From NCBI GenBank assembly GCA_036384915.1, contig DASVLJ010000050.1, forward strand, positions 49,368 through 113,367: a DNA stretch of 64,000 bases. The letters run 5' to 3'. Shown here in pieces: positions 1 through 7,441 of this stretch. Both the position numbers and the translations under genes were made by a program. The DNA is from PKWO01 sp036384915. GTDB taxonomy: Bacteria > Pseudomonadota > Gammaproteobacteria > Burkholderiales > Burkholderiaceae_D. The notes beneath the pieces are model-generated. The model was not told where the DNA came from. It saw only the letters and a list, made by a program, of their open reading frames with translations, and ran no database searches. The number at the start of each line of letters is the position of its first letter. The first letter of the stretch is position 1.

Positions 1-193
1 TGGCACTACCACTGCCCGATTGGCCAACATAAACCGGCAACATGTTCCTATCGTAAAGGACATAAATTCCAATTTGCTCTCGGAAATCGACAATACCCAC
101 TTTAGCGTTGTATCCAAGAAGGGTGCCCTTATTACTTCCAGCTCCTACATGAATATATTTCCTTGGCCATATCAGGCCATAGTTTTCAATCAT
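1..193 (-). CDS. GIY-YIG nuclease family protein, 3'-truncated by the window edge
   Basis: Reading the minus strand from an ATG at 193 gives 64 open codons that run off the left edge. Residues 42-44 are GIY and residues 55-57 are YVG (context LPVYVGQSG), the two halves of the GIY-YIG endonuclease core with normal spacing. The preceding text FREQ is also common in GIY-YIG proteins that carry a short N-terminal extension. An AGGAAG ribosome site ends 9 bases before the ATG and decides the start. The catalytic Arg and Glu would lie beyond the edge, so activity cannot be judged. The gene and its upstream 100 bases are clearly more AT-rich than everything to the right, which suggests transfer. Substrate and role (repair, mobile element, defence) are unknown. 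Confidence 0.72.
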   Translation of the reverse strand, partial: MIENYGLIWPRKYIHVGAGSNKGTLLGYNAKVGIVDFREQIGIYVLYDRNMLPVYVGQSGSGSA

Positions 194-304
194 CGTCGAG
201 CACTTCCTATCTCGTAAATTTGAAATTAGCTTTTATGATTTTGCCAATTAAAAAAGAATCGCATTTGCTGAGCCCAATCCGTTGCACCACCCAACCTCTG
301 CCAT
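194..304. other. AT-rich intergenic segment and composition boundary
   Basis: This short gap holds the ribosome site of the GIY-YIG gene and A/T runs near 215-260. Composition changes sharply around 280-300, at the end of liuC. No convincing hairpin terminator for liuC is visible. Confidence 0.5.
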
Positions 305-1093
305 CTAGTTCAGCCAGTTAGGCCTGCGCTTCTCCAGGAAGGACTGCACACCTTCGCGCCCTTCTGCCGAGCTGCGGATGTCGGCAATCCGCCGCGCCGT
401 ATCGGCAATCAATTCCGCCGTCAGCGGCGCGCCGCCGATTTCGCGCACCAGGCGCTTGGCTTCGCGCACGGCGTGCGGGCTGGCGTTGCACAATTGCCTG
501 AGGATCTCGCCGACCGTTTCATCCAGGGCGTCGCTCTTGACCACCTGGTGCACGAAGCCGATGCGCTGCGCCTCGGTTGCCGAAAAACGCTCGGCGGTCA
601 GAAAATAGCGCCGCGCCGCGTTCTCCCCCATGGCCTTGATCACGTACGGCGAGATCGTCGCCGGAATCAGCCCGAGCTTGACTTCGGACAGGCAGAAATT
701 GGCTTCCTCAACCGCGACGGCGATGTCGCACACCGACACCAGGCCCATGCCGCCGGCATAACAATCGCCCTGCACCCTGGCCACGATAGGCTTGGGGCAG
801 GTGTACATGGCATACAGCATCTCCGCCAATTGCGCGGCATCGGCACGGTTTTCCTCGTGCGTGTAGGCCGCCATCTTCTTCATCCAGTTCAAGTCGGCGC
901 CGGCGCAAAAGGCCGTGCCTTGCGCAGCGAGGACAACGGCGCGCACCTCGTCGTTCGCGCCCAGGGTGCGGAAGGCATCGGTCAATTCGGCGATCGAATG
1001 CTCGTTGAACGCATTGCGCATCTCGGGACGGTTCAATTGCACCGTGGCCGTGTGGCCTTTGCGTTCGCAGGTGAGAGTTGTGTAATTCATCAT
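305..1093 (-). CDS. liuC: Enoyl-CoA hydratase family, probable methylglutaconyl-CoA hydratase
   Basis: The 262-residue product has the crotonase-fold pattern: an N-terminal beta strand followed by LNRPEMRNAF, then FCAGADLNWMKKM and the GGMGLVSVCDIAVA oxyanion-hole segment. Such enzymes hydrate 3-methylglutaconyl-CoA to HMG-CoA in leucine degradation. It follows liuB directly (22-base gap), as in liu operons, which is the main reason for this assignment over a generic enoyl-CoA hydratase. Two adjacent ATGs (1093 and 1090) are possible starts; longer in-frame versions overlap liuB and lack the family N-terminus. The gene ends against an AT-rich block, and the biotin-carboxylase partner gene liuD is not seen after it. 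Confidence 0.85.
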   Translation of the reverse strand: MMNYTTLTCERKGHTATVQLNRPEMRNAFNEHSIAELTDAFRTLGANDEVRAVVLAAQGTAFCAGADLNWMKKMAAYTHEENRADAAQLAEMLYAMYTCPKPIVARVQGDCYAGGMGLVSVCDIAVAVEEANFCLSEVKLGLIPATISPYVIKAMGENAARRYFLTAERFSATEAQRIGFVHQVVKSDALDETVGEILRQLCNASPHAVREAKRLVREIGGAPLTAELIADTARRIADIRSSAEGREGVQSFLEKRRPNWLN

Positions 1094-1115
1094 GAATCCG
1101 TAATTATCCCATGCC

Positions 1116-2732
1116 TCACATGCGGAAAACACCGAACTTGGTATCCTTGATCGGCGCATTCAAGGCTGCCGACAGGCCCAGTCCCAGTACCATGCGCGTA
1201 TCGGCCGGGTCGATCACACCATCGTCCCACAGACGTGCCGTGGCGTAATACGGGTGGCCCTGGTGTTCGTATTGCTCGCGGATCGGCTGCTTGAAGGCTT
1301 CTTCCTCTTCCTTGCTCCAGGCGCCGCCCTTGGCTTCGATACCGTCGCGCTTGACCGTGGCCAGCACGCTGGCGGCCTGGTCGCCGCCCATGACCGAGAT
1401 GCGCGCATTGGGCCACATCCACATGAAACGCGGGGAATAGGCGCGGCCGCACATGCCGTAATTGCCCGCGCCGAAGCTGCCGCCGATGATGACGGTGAAC
1501 TTGGGCACGGAGGTGGTGGCGACTGCCGTCACCATCTTGGCGCCGTTGCGTGCGATGCCTTCGTTTTCATACTTGCGCCCGACCATGAAGCCGGTGATGT
1601 TTTGCAGGAACACCAGCGGGATCTTGCGCTGGCTGCACAGCTCGATGAAATGCGCACCCTTCAAGGCCGATTCGGAAAACAAAATGCCGTTGTTGGCCAC
1701 GATGCCCACAGGCATGCCGAAGATGTGGGCGAAGCCGCACACCAGCGTGGTGCCGTAGCGGGCCTTGAATTCATCGAACTCGCTGCCGTCGACGATGCGC
1801 GCGATCACTTCGCGGATATCGAAAGGCTTGCGCGTATCGACCGGGATGATGCCGTACAGCTCCTCGGCGGCATACTTCGGCTCGACCACCTCGCGCAGCA
1901 CCATCTCGTCCATGCCGTGCTTCTTTTGCCGGTTCAGGTTGGAGACGATGGTGCGGGCCAGCGACAGCGCGTGCATGTCGTTTTGCGCCAGGTGATCCAC
2001 CACGCCCGAGAGACGCGTATGAACGTCGCCGCCGCCGAGGTCTTCCGCGCTGACGACTTCGCCCGTGGCGGCCTTCACCAGTGGCGGGCCGCCCAAAAAG
2101 ATCGTGCCCTGCTCCTTGACGATGATCGATTCGTCGCTCATGGCCGGCACATAGGCGCCGCCGGCCGTGCACGAACCCATGACCACGGCGATCTGCGGAA
2201 TACCTTGCGCCGACAGGTTGGCCTGATTGTAGAAAATACGGCCGAAATGGTCGCGGTCGGGGAACACGTCGTCCTGATTCGGCAGGTTGGCGCCGCCGCT
2301 GTCGACAAGGTAGATGCAGGGCAGATTGTTTTGCTCGGCGATCTCTTGCGCGCGCAAGTGCTTCTTGACCGTCATCGGGTAATAGGTGCCGCCCTTGACG
2401 GTGGCATCGTTACACACGATCACGCACTCGCGGCCGGCCACACGGCCGATGCCGGCGATGATGCCGGCTGCCGGCGCGGCATTGTGGTACATGTCGTAGG
2501 CCGCCATCTGCGAAAGCTCGAGGAAAGGCGTGCCCGGATCGAGCAGCATTTGCACGCGGTCGCGCGGCAGCAGCTTGCCGCGTGCGGTGTGCTTCTTGCG
2601 CGCATCTTCGCCACCGCCTTGGGAGATTTTGTCCACCTTGGCGCGCAAGTCGTCGACCAGCGCTTGCATGGCGGCGGCATTGGCCTTGAAGTCCTCGCCG
2701 CGGCTGTTGAGTTTCGATTCTAGTGTCGTCAT
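1116..2732 (-). CDS. liuB: Methylcrotonyl-CoA carboxylase, carboxyltransferase (beta) subunit
   Basis: This 538-residue protein starting MTTLESKLNSRG is a full-length acyl-CoA carboxyltransferase. Visible landmarks are KKHTARGKLLPRDR near residues 47-60, DSGGANLPNQDD, GSCTAGGAYVPAMSDE, and the C-terminal GGSFGAGNYGMCGRAY. It carboxylates 3-methylcrotonyl-CoA together with a biotin-bearing alpha subunit (LiuD), which is not in this window. The ATG at 2732 is preceded by GGAAAGAG and overlaps the stop codon of the upstream gene by four bases (ATGA), indicating translational coupling. The length matches the usual 535 or so residues for bacterial MCC beta. Confidence 0.93.
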   Translation of the reverse strand: MTTLESKLNSRGEDFKANAAAMQALVDDLRAKVDKISQGGGEDARKKHTARGKLLPRDRVQMLLDPGTPFLELSQMAAYDMYHNAAPAAGIIAGIGRVAGRECVIVCNDATVKGGTYYPMTVKKHLRAQEIAEQNNLPCIYLVDSGGANLPNQDDVFPDRDHFGRIFYNQANLSAQGIPQIAVVMGSCTAGGAYVPAMSDESIIVKEQGTIFLGGPPLVKAATGEVVSAEDLGGGDVHTRLSGVVDHLAQNDMHALSLARTIVSNLNRQKKHGMDEMVLREVVEPKYAAEELYGIIPVDTRKPFDIREVIARIVDGSEFDEFKARYGTTLVCGFAHIFGMPVGIVANNGILFSESALKGAHFIELCSQRKIPLVFLQNITGFMVGRKYENEGIARNGAKMVTAVATTSVPKFTVIIGGSFGAGNYGMCGRAYSPRFMWMWPNARISVMGGDQAASVLATVKRDGIEAKGGAWSKEEEEAFKQPIREQYEHQGHPYYATARLWDDGVIDPADTRMVLGLGLSAALNAPIKDTKFGVFRM

Positions 2733-3127
2733 TGTGCTCTTTCCGGAAAACTGCCTTCCACATATACCCAATTGCTGTCCTGCTTTTCGAACCTGCTTAC
2801 CTCATGCAGGCGATGCGCCTTGCCGTCTATCTTGTAGCGCGCAACGAACTCCACGGTCGCTTGGTTGCCGTTTTCTTCGTGCCGCCTGACTTCCAGACCC
2901 AGCCACTTGCTGGCCCGATCGCCCTGCAAGTCCGCCAGGCCCGGTCTCGTGCGGGCGTCCCAGGTGCGATAGACGTATTCCCACAAGCCCTTGGCGTAAG
3001 CGCTGTAGCGCGAGCGCATCAGCTTTTCCGCCGTTTCTGCCGGCTTGCCCTGGTGATAAGGTTCGCAACACGTTGCGTAGCTCTTGCCGCCGCAGGGGCA
3101 GCCCGCGCCCTCATTCTTTCTTTTCAT
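2729..3127 (-). CDS. YchJ-like SEC-C motif protein (UPF0225 type)
   Basis: The 132-residue protein opens with MKRKNEGAGCPCGGKSYATCC, a SEC-C-type zinc-binding cluster (CPCG...CC), followed by YHQGKPAETAEKLMRSRYSAY and an NTF2-like body ending in WVYVEGSFPE. This is the layout of the YchJ family, whose function is not established. An upstream in-frame ATG would overlap the rhodanese gene by 49 bases, so the ATG at 3127, overlapping the rhodanese stop by four bases, is preferred. It lies in the middle of the catabolic operon and is translationally coupled on both sides. Confidence 0.82.
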   Translation of the reverse strand: MKRKNEGAGCPCGGKSYATCCEPYHQGKPAETAEKLMRSRYSAYAKGLWEYVYRTWDARTRPGLADLQGDRASKWLGLEVRRHEENGNQATVEFVARYKIDGKAHRLHEVSRFEKQDSNWVYVEGSFPERAQ

Positions 3128-3525
3128 GCCTTCTTCGGTTTTTCTTCCACCGGGGCGCCGGCGGCCTTCCATGCCGTGAAACCGCCTTCGATGTGGGCTA
3201 CGGGCTTCAGACCCATGTCCTGTACCGTCTTCGTGGTCAGTGCGCTGCGCCAGCCTGCGGCGCAGAAGAAGATGTATTCCTTGTTTTCGCCGAATACCGG
3301 CTTGAAGTAGGGAGAATCCGGATCCACCCAGAATTCGATCATTCCCCTTGGAGCGTGGAAGGCGCCCGGGACGATGCCTTCACGTTCCAACTCTCTGACG
3401 TCGCGGATATCCACCAGTTGGACCTTGGGGTCGCTGAGTTTCGCCTTGGCTTCTTCGACCGAGTAGGTCTTAATTTGGGACATTGCTTCGTCGACTAATG
3501 CTTTGTAGCCTTTGATCATGGTCAT
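3124..3525 (-). CDS. Single-domain rhodanese-like sulfurtransferase
   Basis: The 133-residue protein has one rhodanese domain: VQLVDIRDVRELEREGIVPGAFHAPRG-type entry, then the active loop CAAGWRSA with catalytic Cys88, and HIEGGFTAWKAAGAP at the end. Such proteins move sulfane sulfur or detoxify cyanide; the physiological substrate is not predictable. An AAGGAG ribosome site lies 8 bases before the ATG at 3525. No signal peptide is present, so it acts in the cytoplasm. It is coupled (ATGA) to the YchJ-like gene. An 81-base gap separates it from the isomerase gene upstream, so an internal promoter is possible. Confidence 0.88.
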   Translation of the reverse strand: MTMIKGYKALVDEAMSQIKTYSVEEAKAKLSDPKVQLVDIRDVRELEREGIVPGAFHAPRGMIEFWVDPDSPYFKPVFGENKEYIFFCAAGWRSALTTKTVQDMGLKPVAHIEGGFTAWKAAGAPVEEKPKKA

Positions 3526-3606
3526 GACATTGCTCCTTTTTTCCCTTGCTGTTCCCGCGAAAGCGGAAGGCCGCCCCGATGGAATACAGGCCGTGGCTTG
3601 GGTTCT

Positions 3607-4230
3607 TTAGATTTTCCCGCTCTTCAAGGTCGCTTCCAACTGGTCAAACCGGTCAAAGCCCCAGAACGGCTCGCCATCGACAATGATGTAGGGCGAACCA
3701 AACACCTTGCGCGCTATCGCCTGCTCCACTTCCTGCTTCAACTGTTCCTTGATCGCAGGCTGATTGATCGCCTCGGTCAGTTGCGCAACGTCCAAACCTT
3801 CTTGCGCCATCACCGCCTGCAGATTGGCCAGGTCGCTGATGTCCTTGTTGTCGACGAAGAAGGCCCGATACGCTGCCTTGGCAAAAGCCCTGGCCTTGTC
3901 TTCGCCTGCATTGGCTTGCAGCCACAGCACGGCTCTTGCCGCATGTTGACTGGCTATCGGGAAGACGCTCGGGAAATTGAACGCGATGCCGTGGAATCTT
4001 GCGGTGCGCTGGAAGTCGTGGAGCGAATATTCGCCTTTGAGCGGGACCATGGTCAAGGGTGCAGCGCCGCTATGCTTGAATACCACGCCCAGCAGCACAG
4101 GGTGCCACTTGACCTTGCGGCCGTACTTGGCGGCCAGCTCGTCAATGCGCGTGGCGGCGAAGTAGCCGTAGGGCGAAGAAAAGTCGAAATAGAAATCGAT
4201 ATCAGCGGAACTAGCGGGTTGAGCGGCCAT
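3607..4230 (-). CDS. 2-hydroxychromene-2-carboxylate isomerase family / DsbA-fold oxidoreductase
   Basis: The 207-residue protein starts with IDFYFDFSSPYGYFAATRID, the typical HCCA-isomerase/kappa-GST entry in which a Ser replaces the CXXC of DsbA. Later motifs FGSPYIIVDGEPFWGFDR and the long helical insert fit PF01323. Characterised members isomerise a naphthalene-pathway intermediate with glutathione, but most homologues sit in fatty-acid or amino-acid loci with unknown substrates. Here it lies 8 bases after the acyl-CoA dehydrogenase gene. No other naphthalene-pathway gene is present, so the naphthalene role is unlikely. Confidence 0.82.
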   Translation of the reverse strand: MAAQPASSADIDFYFDFSSPYGYFAATRIDELAAKYGRKVKWHPVLLGVVFKHSGAAPLTMVPLKGEYSLHDFQRTARFHGIAFNFPSVFPIASQHAARAVLWLQANAGEDKARAFAKAAYRAFFVDNKDISDLANLQAVMAQEGLDVAQLTEAINQPAIKEQLKQEVEQAIARKVFGSPYIIVDGEPFWGFDRFDQLEATLKSGKI

Positions 4231-4238
4231 GGTTTTCC

Positions 4239-5369
4239 TTAGCTCAGTGCACGGGCGATCAGGATCTTCTGGATGTCGCTCGTGCCTTCATAGATCTGGC
4301 ACACGCGCACGTCGCGGAAGATGCGTTCGACCGGGAAATCGTTGACGTAGCCATAGCCGCCGTGGATCTGGATCGCGTCCGAACATACGCGCTCGGCCAT
4401 TTCGCTGGCGAACAGCTTGGCCATGGCGGCTTCCTTGAGACAGGGCTTGCCGGCATCCTTCAGGCTGGCGGCATGCCAGATCAATTGGCGCGCGGCTTCG
4501 ATTTGCGTGGCCATGTCGGACAGCTTGAATTGCACGGACTGGTGCTCGAACAGGGGCTGGCCGAAGCTGGTGCGCTCCTTGGCATAGGCCAGCGCGGCTT
4601 CGAAGGCGGCGCGCGCCATGCCCACCGATTGCGAGGCGATGCCGATGCGGCCGCCCTCCAGGCCCGAGAGCGCGATCTTGTAGCCCTGGCCTTCTTCGCC
4701 GATCAGGTTGGCGGCGGGAATGCGGCAATTCTCGAACAGGATCTGCGCCGTGTCGGACGAATGCTGGCCCATCTTTTCTTCAAGGCGCGCGACGATATAG
4801 CCCGGCGTATTGGTCGGCACCCAGAAGGCGCTGATGCCGCGCTTGCCTGCGGCCTTGTCGGTCACGGCCATGACGATGGCCACGTCGGCGTATTTGCCGC
4901 TGGTGATAAATTGCTTGACGCCGTTGAGCACGTAGTGATCGCCGTCCTTGGTGGCCGTAGTGCGCAACGTCGAGGCGTCGCTGCCGGCGTGCGGCTCGGT
5001 CAGGCAGAAGGCGCCGAGCATCTTGCCTTGCGCCAGCGGACGCAGCCATTGCTCTTTTTGCTGATCGTTGGCATACATCATGGCGATGCTGCAGACCGGG
5101 CAATTGTTGACCGAAATCACGGTCGAGGTGCCGCCGTCGCCGGCGGCGATTTCTTCAAGCACCAGCGCGAGCGACAGGTAGTCGAGGCCGGCGCCACCGA
5201 GCTCTTCCGGCACCGCCACACCGTAGGCGCCCAATTCGGCCAGGCCTTGCAGCTCCTCCTTGGGGAAATGATGCTCCTTGTCCCAGCGCGCGGCATTGGG
5301 CGCCAGGCGTTCCTGCGAGAAGGCGCGCAACGCGTCGCGGATCATTTCGTGTTGTTCGGACAAGACCAT
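4239..5369 (-). CDS. Acyl-CoA dehydrogenase (short-chain / butyryl type)
   Basis: The 376-residue flavoenzyme shows ACAD signatures: FCLTEPHAGSDAST for FAD/substrate binding, KQFITSGKYADV, the QLIWHAA helix, and the C-terminal QIHGGYGYVNDFPVERIFRD. The catalytic base is at the standard position, Glu361 in the stretch QIYEGTSDIQ, unlike the isovaleryl enzyme at 10192-11376 where it is shifted. It introduces a trans-2 double bond in a short acyl-CoA and passes electrons to ETF. The exact chain length or branching cannot be read from sequence. It sits 13 bases after an SDR gene in the same operon. Confidence 0.9.
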   Translation of the reverse strand: MVLSEQHEMIRDALRAFSQERLAPNAARWDKEHHFPKEELQGLAELGAYGVAVPEELGGAGLDYLSLALVLEEIAAGDGGTSTVISVNNCPVCSIAMMYANDQQKEQWLRPLAQGKMLGAFCLTEPHAGSDASTLRTTATKDGDHYVLNGVKQFITSGKYADVAIVMAVTDKAAGKRGISAFWVPTNTPGYIVARLEEKMGQHSSDTAQILFENCRIPAANLIGEEGQGYKIALSGLEGGRIGIASQSVGMARAAFEAALAYAKERTSFGQPLFEHQSVQFKLSDMATQIEAARQLIWHAASLKDAGKPCLKEAAMAKLFASEMAERVCSDAIQIHGGYGYVNDFPVERIFRDVRVCQIYEGTSDIQKILIARALS

Positions 5370-5382
5370 ACTTTTCTTTCTC

Positions 5383-6054
5383 TTACCAAGGCAGATGCCT
5401 GCCTGCGTGATTAATGTAGATGCCGCTGTCGGTCAGCGTTAAACCGTCCAATACCTTGCGCATGTCGGCCACGCAAATATCGACCGGCGTGGTTGCATTC
5501 GGCCCGCCCATGTCGGTCTGCACCCAACCCGGACACATGGCGACGAAGGTGGCTTTGGGGTAATCGTGCGCGGCGCTTTTGACCACCATGTTCAAGGCTG
5601 CCTTCGACACCCGGTATAGCCACCACGGTCCGCTCTCGCTCGATTCGGCGATACTGCCCATGCCGCTCGTGATGAAGACGAACTTGCCGCGCGCGGCCTC
5701 GACCAGCGGTGCGATCAGCGGCGTGACCTGCATCGCGCCGAGCACGTTGGGGTGCATCACGTCGTCGAAGTCCGCCGTGGTCGGCGGATCTTTCGCGTCG
5801 CGCTGCGGACCGAGCACGGCTGCCACGTAGAGCGCCAGATCGAATTTCACGCCGTCGAGCTGCCAGGACAGCGTCGCCAGCGATTCAGCCTTGGAGACGT
5901 CGAGCTTGAGCACGTCCATGCCTTCTTCGCGCAAGGCGTCGAGCGAAGCCGTGTCGCGCGCGGTGGCGTAGACCTTCCAGCCGTCTCGCTTGAGCTGGCG
6001 GGCGTATTCGCGGCCTATGCCGCGCGAGGCGCCGATGATCAGGGCTGTGGGCAT
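5383..6054 (-). CDS. Short-chain dehydrogenase/reductase
   Basis: The 223-residue Rossmann protein has TALIIGASRGIGREYARQL at residues 3-21 (nucleotide-binding Gly motif) and an active-site Tyr-x3-Lys in WWLYRVSKAAL, with a Ser in FVFITSGMGS. Substrate is unknown. ARD after the second beta strand suggests NADP preference, which is inference. It is the first gene after a 157-base gap that contains GC-rich palindromes, so it may begin a separate transcript within the large gene row. Confidence 0.85.
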   Translation of the reverse strand: MPTALIIGASRGIGREYARQLKRDGWKVYATARDTASLDALREEGMDVLKLDVSKAESLATLSWQLDGVKFDLALYVAAVLGPQRDAKDPPTTADFDDVMHPNVLGAMQVTPLIAPLVEAARGKFVFITSGMGSIAESSESGPWWLYRVSKAALNMVVKSAAHDYPKATFVAMCPGWVQTDMGGPNATTPVDICVADMRKVLDGLTLTDSGIYINHAGRHLPW

Positions 6055-6075
6055 TGTAAAAATTTTCTGACTGGA

Positions 6076-6195
6076 GGACTCCCCTCTCCCCTTGAGGAGA
6101 AGAGCGGTAGAGGGGCTGCGCCCAAGCCAAGCTGATTGTGCCGAGCCAGATCGCGACCACCCTCTCCCCTACCCTCTCCCGCTCGCGGGAGAGGG
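6076..6195. repeat. GC-rich intergenic palindromic repeat block
   Basis: The gap between the SDR and thiolase genes carries a CCCCTCTCCCC...AGAGGGG segment (6076-6115) and a perfect inverted repeat at 6172-6195 with 11-base arms CCCTCTCCCGC/GCGGGAGAGGG. The first segment resembles one at 47317-47358 in another gap. This looks like a dispersed REP-like element rather than a terminator, because on the minus strand, where the genes lie, no U-run follows the stem. Confidence 0.55.
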
Positions 6196-6211
6196 AGATT
6201 TCTTTATTTTC

Positions 6212-7393
6212 TTAGACCAGCTCGATAGCGACGGCCGTCCCTTCACCGCCGCCGATACAAAGCGAAGCCACGCCGCGCTTGCCGCCGGTCTTCTTCAGCG
6301 CGCCGATCAGCGTCACCATGATGCGCGCACCGGAAGCGCCGATAGGATGGCCCAAGGCGCAAGCGCCGCCGTGCACGTTGACCTTGCTGTGCGGGATATC
6401 GAGCTCATGCATGGCTGCCATCGGCACCGCGGCAAACGCCTCATTGATCTCGAACAGGTCAACGCTCTGGGCCGTCCAGCCCACCTTCTTCAGCAGCTTT
6501 TGCATGGCACCGACGGGCGCCGTGGTGAACCAGTTCGGTTCCTGCGAATGCGTGGCGTGCGCCAGGATGCGCGCGATGGGCTTGCAGCCGAGCTTTTGCG
6601 CGGTCGATTCGCGCATCAGCACCAAAGCGGCGGCGCCGTCGTTGATCGAGGAGGAGGAAGCGGCTGTGATGGTGCCGTCCTTCTTGAACGCGGGCTTCAG
6701 CGTCGGGATCTTGTCGAGCTTGGCCTTCAACGGGCCTTCGTCCTTGTCGATCACCACGTCGCCGCTGCGGCCCGAGACCGTCACCGGGGCGATTTCCCAC
6801 TTGAACGAGCCGTCGTTGGTCGCCGCTTGGGCGCGCTTGACCGATTCGATGGCAAAGGCGTCTTGCGCTTCGCGCGTGAACTGGTATTTGGCCGAGCAAT
6901 CTTCAGCGAAGGTGCCCATGGCGCGCCCCTTGTCGTAGGCGTCTTCCAGGCCGTCCAGCATCATGTGGTCATAGATGGTGCCGTGGCCAATGCGGTAGCC
7001 GCCGCGCGCCTTCGGGATCAGGTAGGGCGCGTTGGTCATCGATTCCATGCCGCCCGCCACCACGACTTCATTGGTGCCGGCCACGATGGAGTCGAAGGCG
7101 AACATGGCGGCCTTCATGGCCGAGCCGCACATCTTCGACATGGTTACAGCGCCGGCCGAAACGGGCACGCCGGCCTTGATCGCAGCCTGGCGCGCCGGCG
7201 CCTGACCCTGACCTGCCATCAGGCAGTTGCCGAACAGGACTTCATCGACCTTGTCGGCCGCAATGCCGGCGCGCTCGATGGCGGCACGGATTGCGGCAGC
7301 GCCGAGATCGACTGCCGGCAAGGAGGCGAAATCGCCCTGGAATGCGCCCATGGGGGTACGGGCTGCGCCAACGATAACGATAGGATCATTCAT
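6212..7393 (-). CDS. Acetyl-CoA C-acetyltransferase (thiolase)
   Basis: This 393-residue thiolase II has the nucleophilic Cys89 in KMCGSAMKAAM, the GGMESMTNAPY loop, the His of NVHGGACALGHPIGASGAR and the second Cys of CIGGGEGTA. It interconverts two acetyl-CoA and acetoacetyl-CoA; in this operon it would cleave the acetoacetyl-CoA arising from leucine breakdown or beta-oxidation. A biosynthetic role (for example PHB) cannot be excluded. The start is supported by GGAGAAGCAAG before the ATG. It follows aceK by 48 bases. Confidence 0.93.
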   Translation of the reverse strand: MNDPIVIVGAARTPMGAFQGDFASLPAVDLGAAAIRAAIERAGIAADKVDEVLFGNCLMAGQGQAPARQAAIKAGVPVSAGAVTMSKMCGSAMKAAMFAFDSIVAGTNEVVVAGGMESMTNAPYLIPKARGGYRIGHGTIYDHMMLDGLEDAYDKGRAMGTFAEDCSAKYQFTREAQDAFAIESVKRAQAATNDGSFKWEIAPVTVSGRSGDVVIDKDEGPLKAKLDKIPTLKPAFKKDGTITAASSSSINDGAAALVLMRESTAQKLGCKPIARILAHATHSQEPNWFTTAPVGAMQKLLKKVGWTAQSVDLFEINEAFAAVPMAAMHELDIPHSKVNVHGGACALGHPIGASGARIMVTLIGALKKTGGKRGVASLCIGGGEGTAVAIELV

Positions 7394-7441
7394 CTTGCTT
7401 CTCCAAAAAAATCGGCCTGGGGGATGGCGGGTTGCACAAAG

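Noticed and set aside
20..217. 65-codon open frame on the plus strand at the left edge
   Set aside because: It is antisense to the GIY-YIG gene, which has a recognisable domain and a good ribosome site; the plus-strand peptide has no family features.
1254..2723. Long plus-strand open frame of about 490 codons opposite liuB
   Set aside because: Composition rich in Ala, Gly, Arg and His without motifs is the usual antisense shadow of a GC-rich gene; liuB is unmistakable.
6172..6195. Perfect 24-base palindrome as a terminator for the thiolase gene
   Set aside because: T-rich sequence lies on the wrong side for the minus-strand transcript; it fits a dispersed repeat better.
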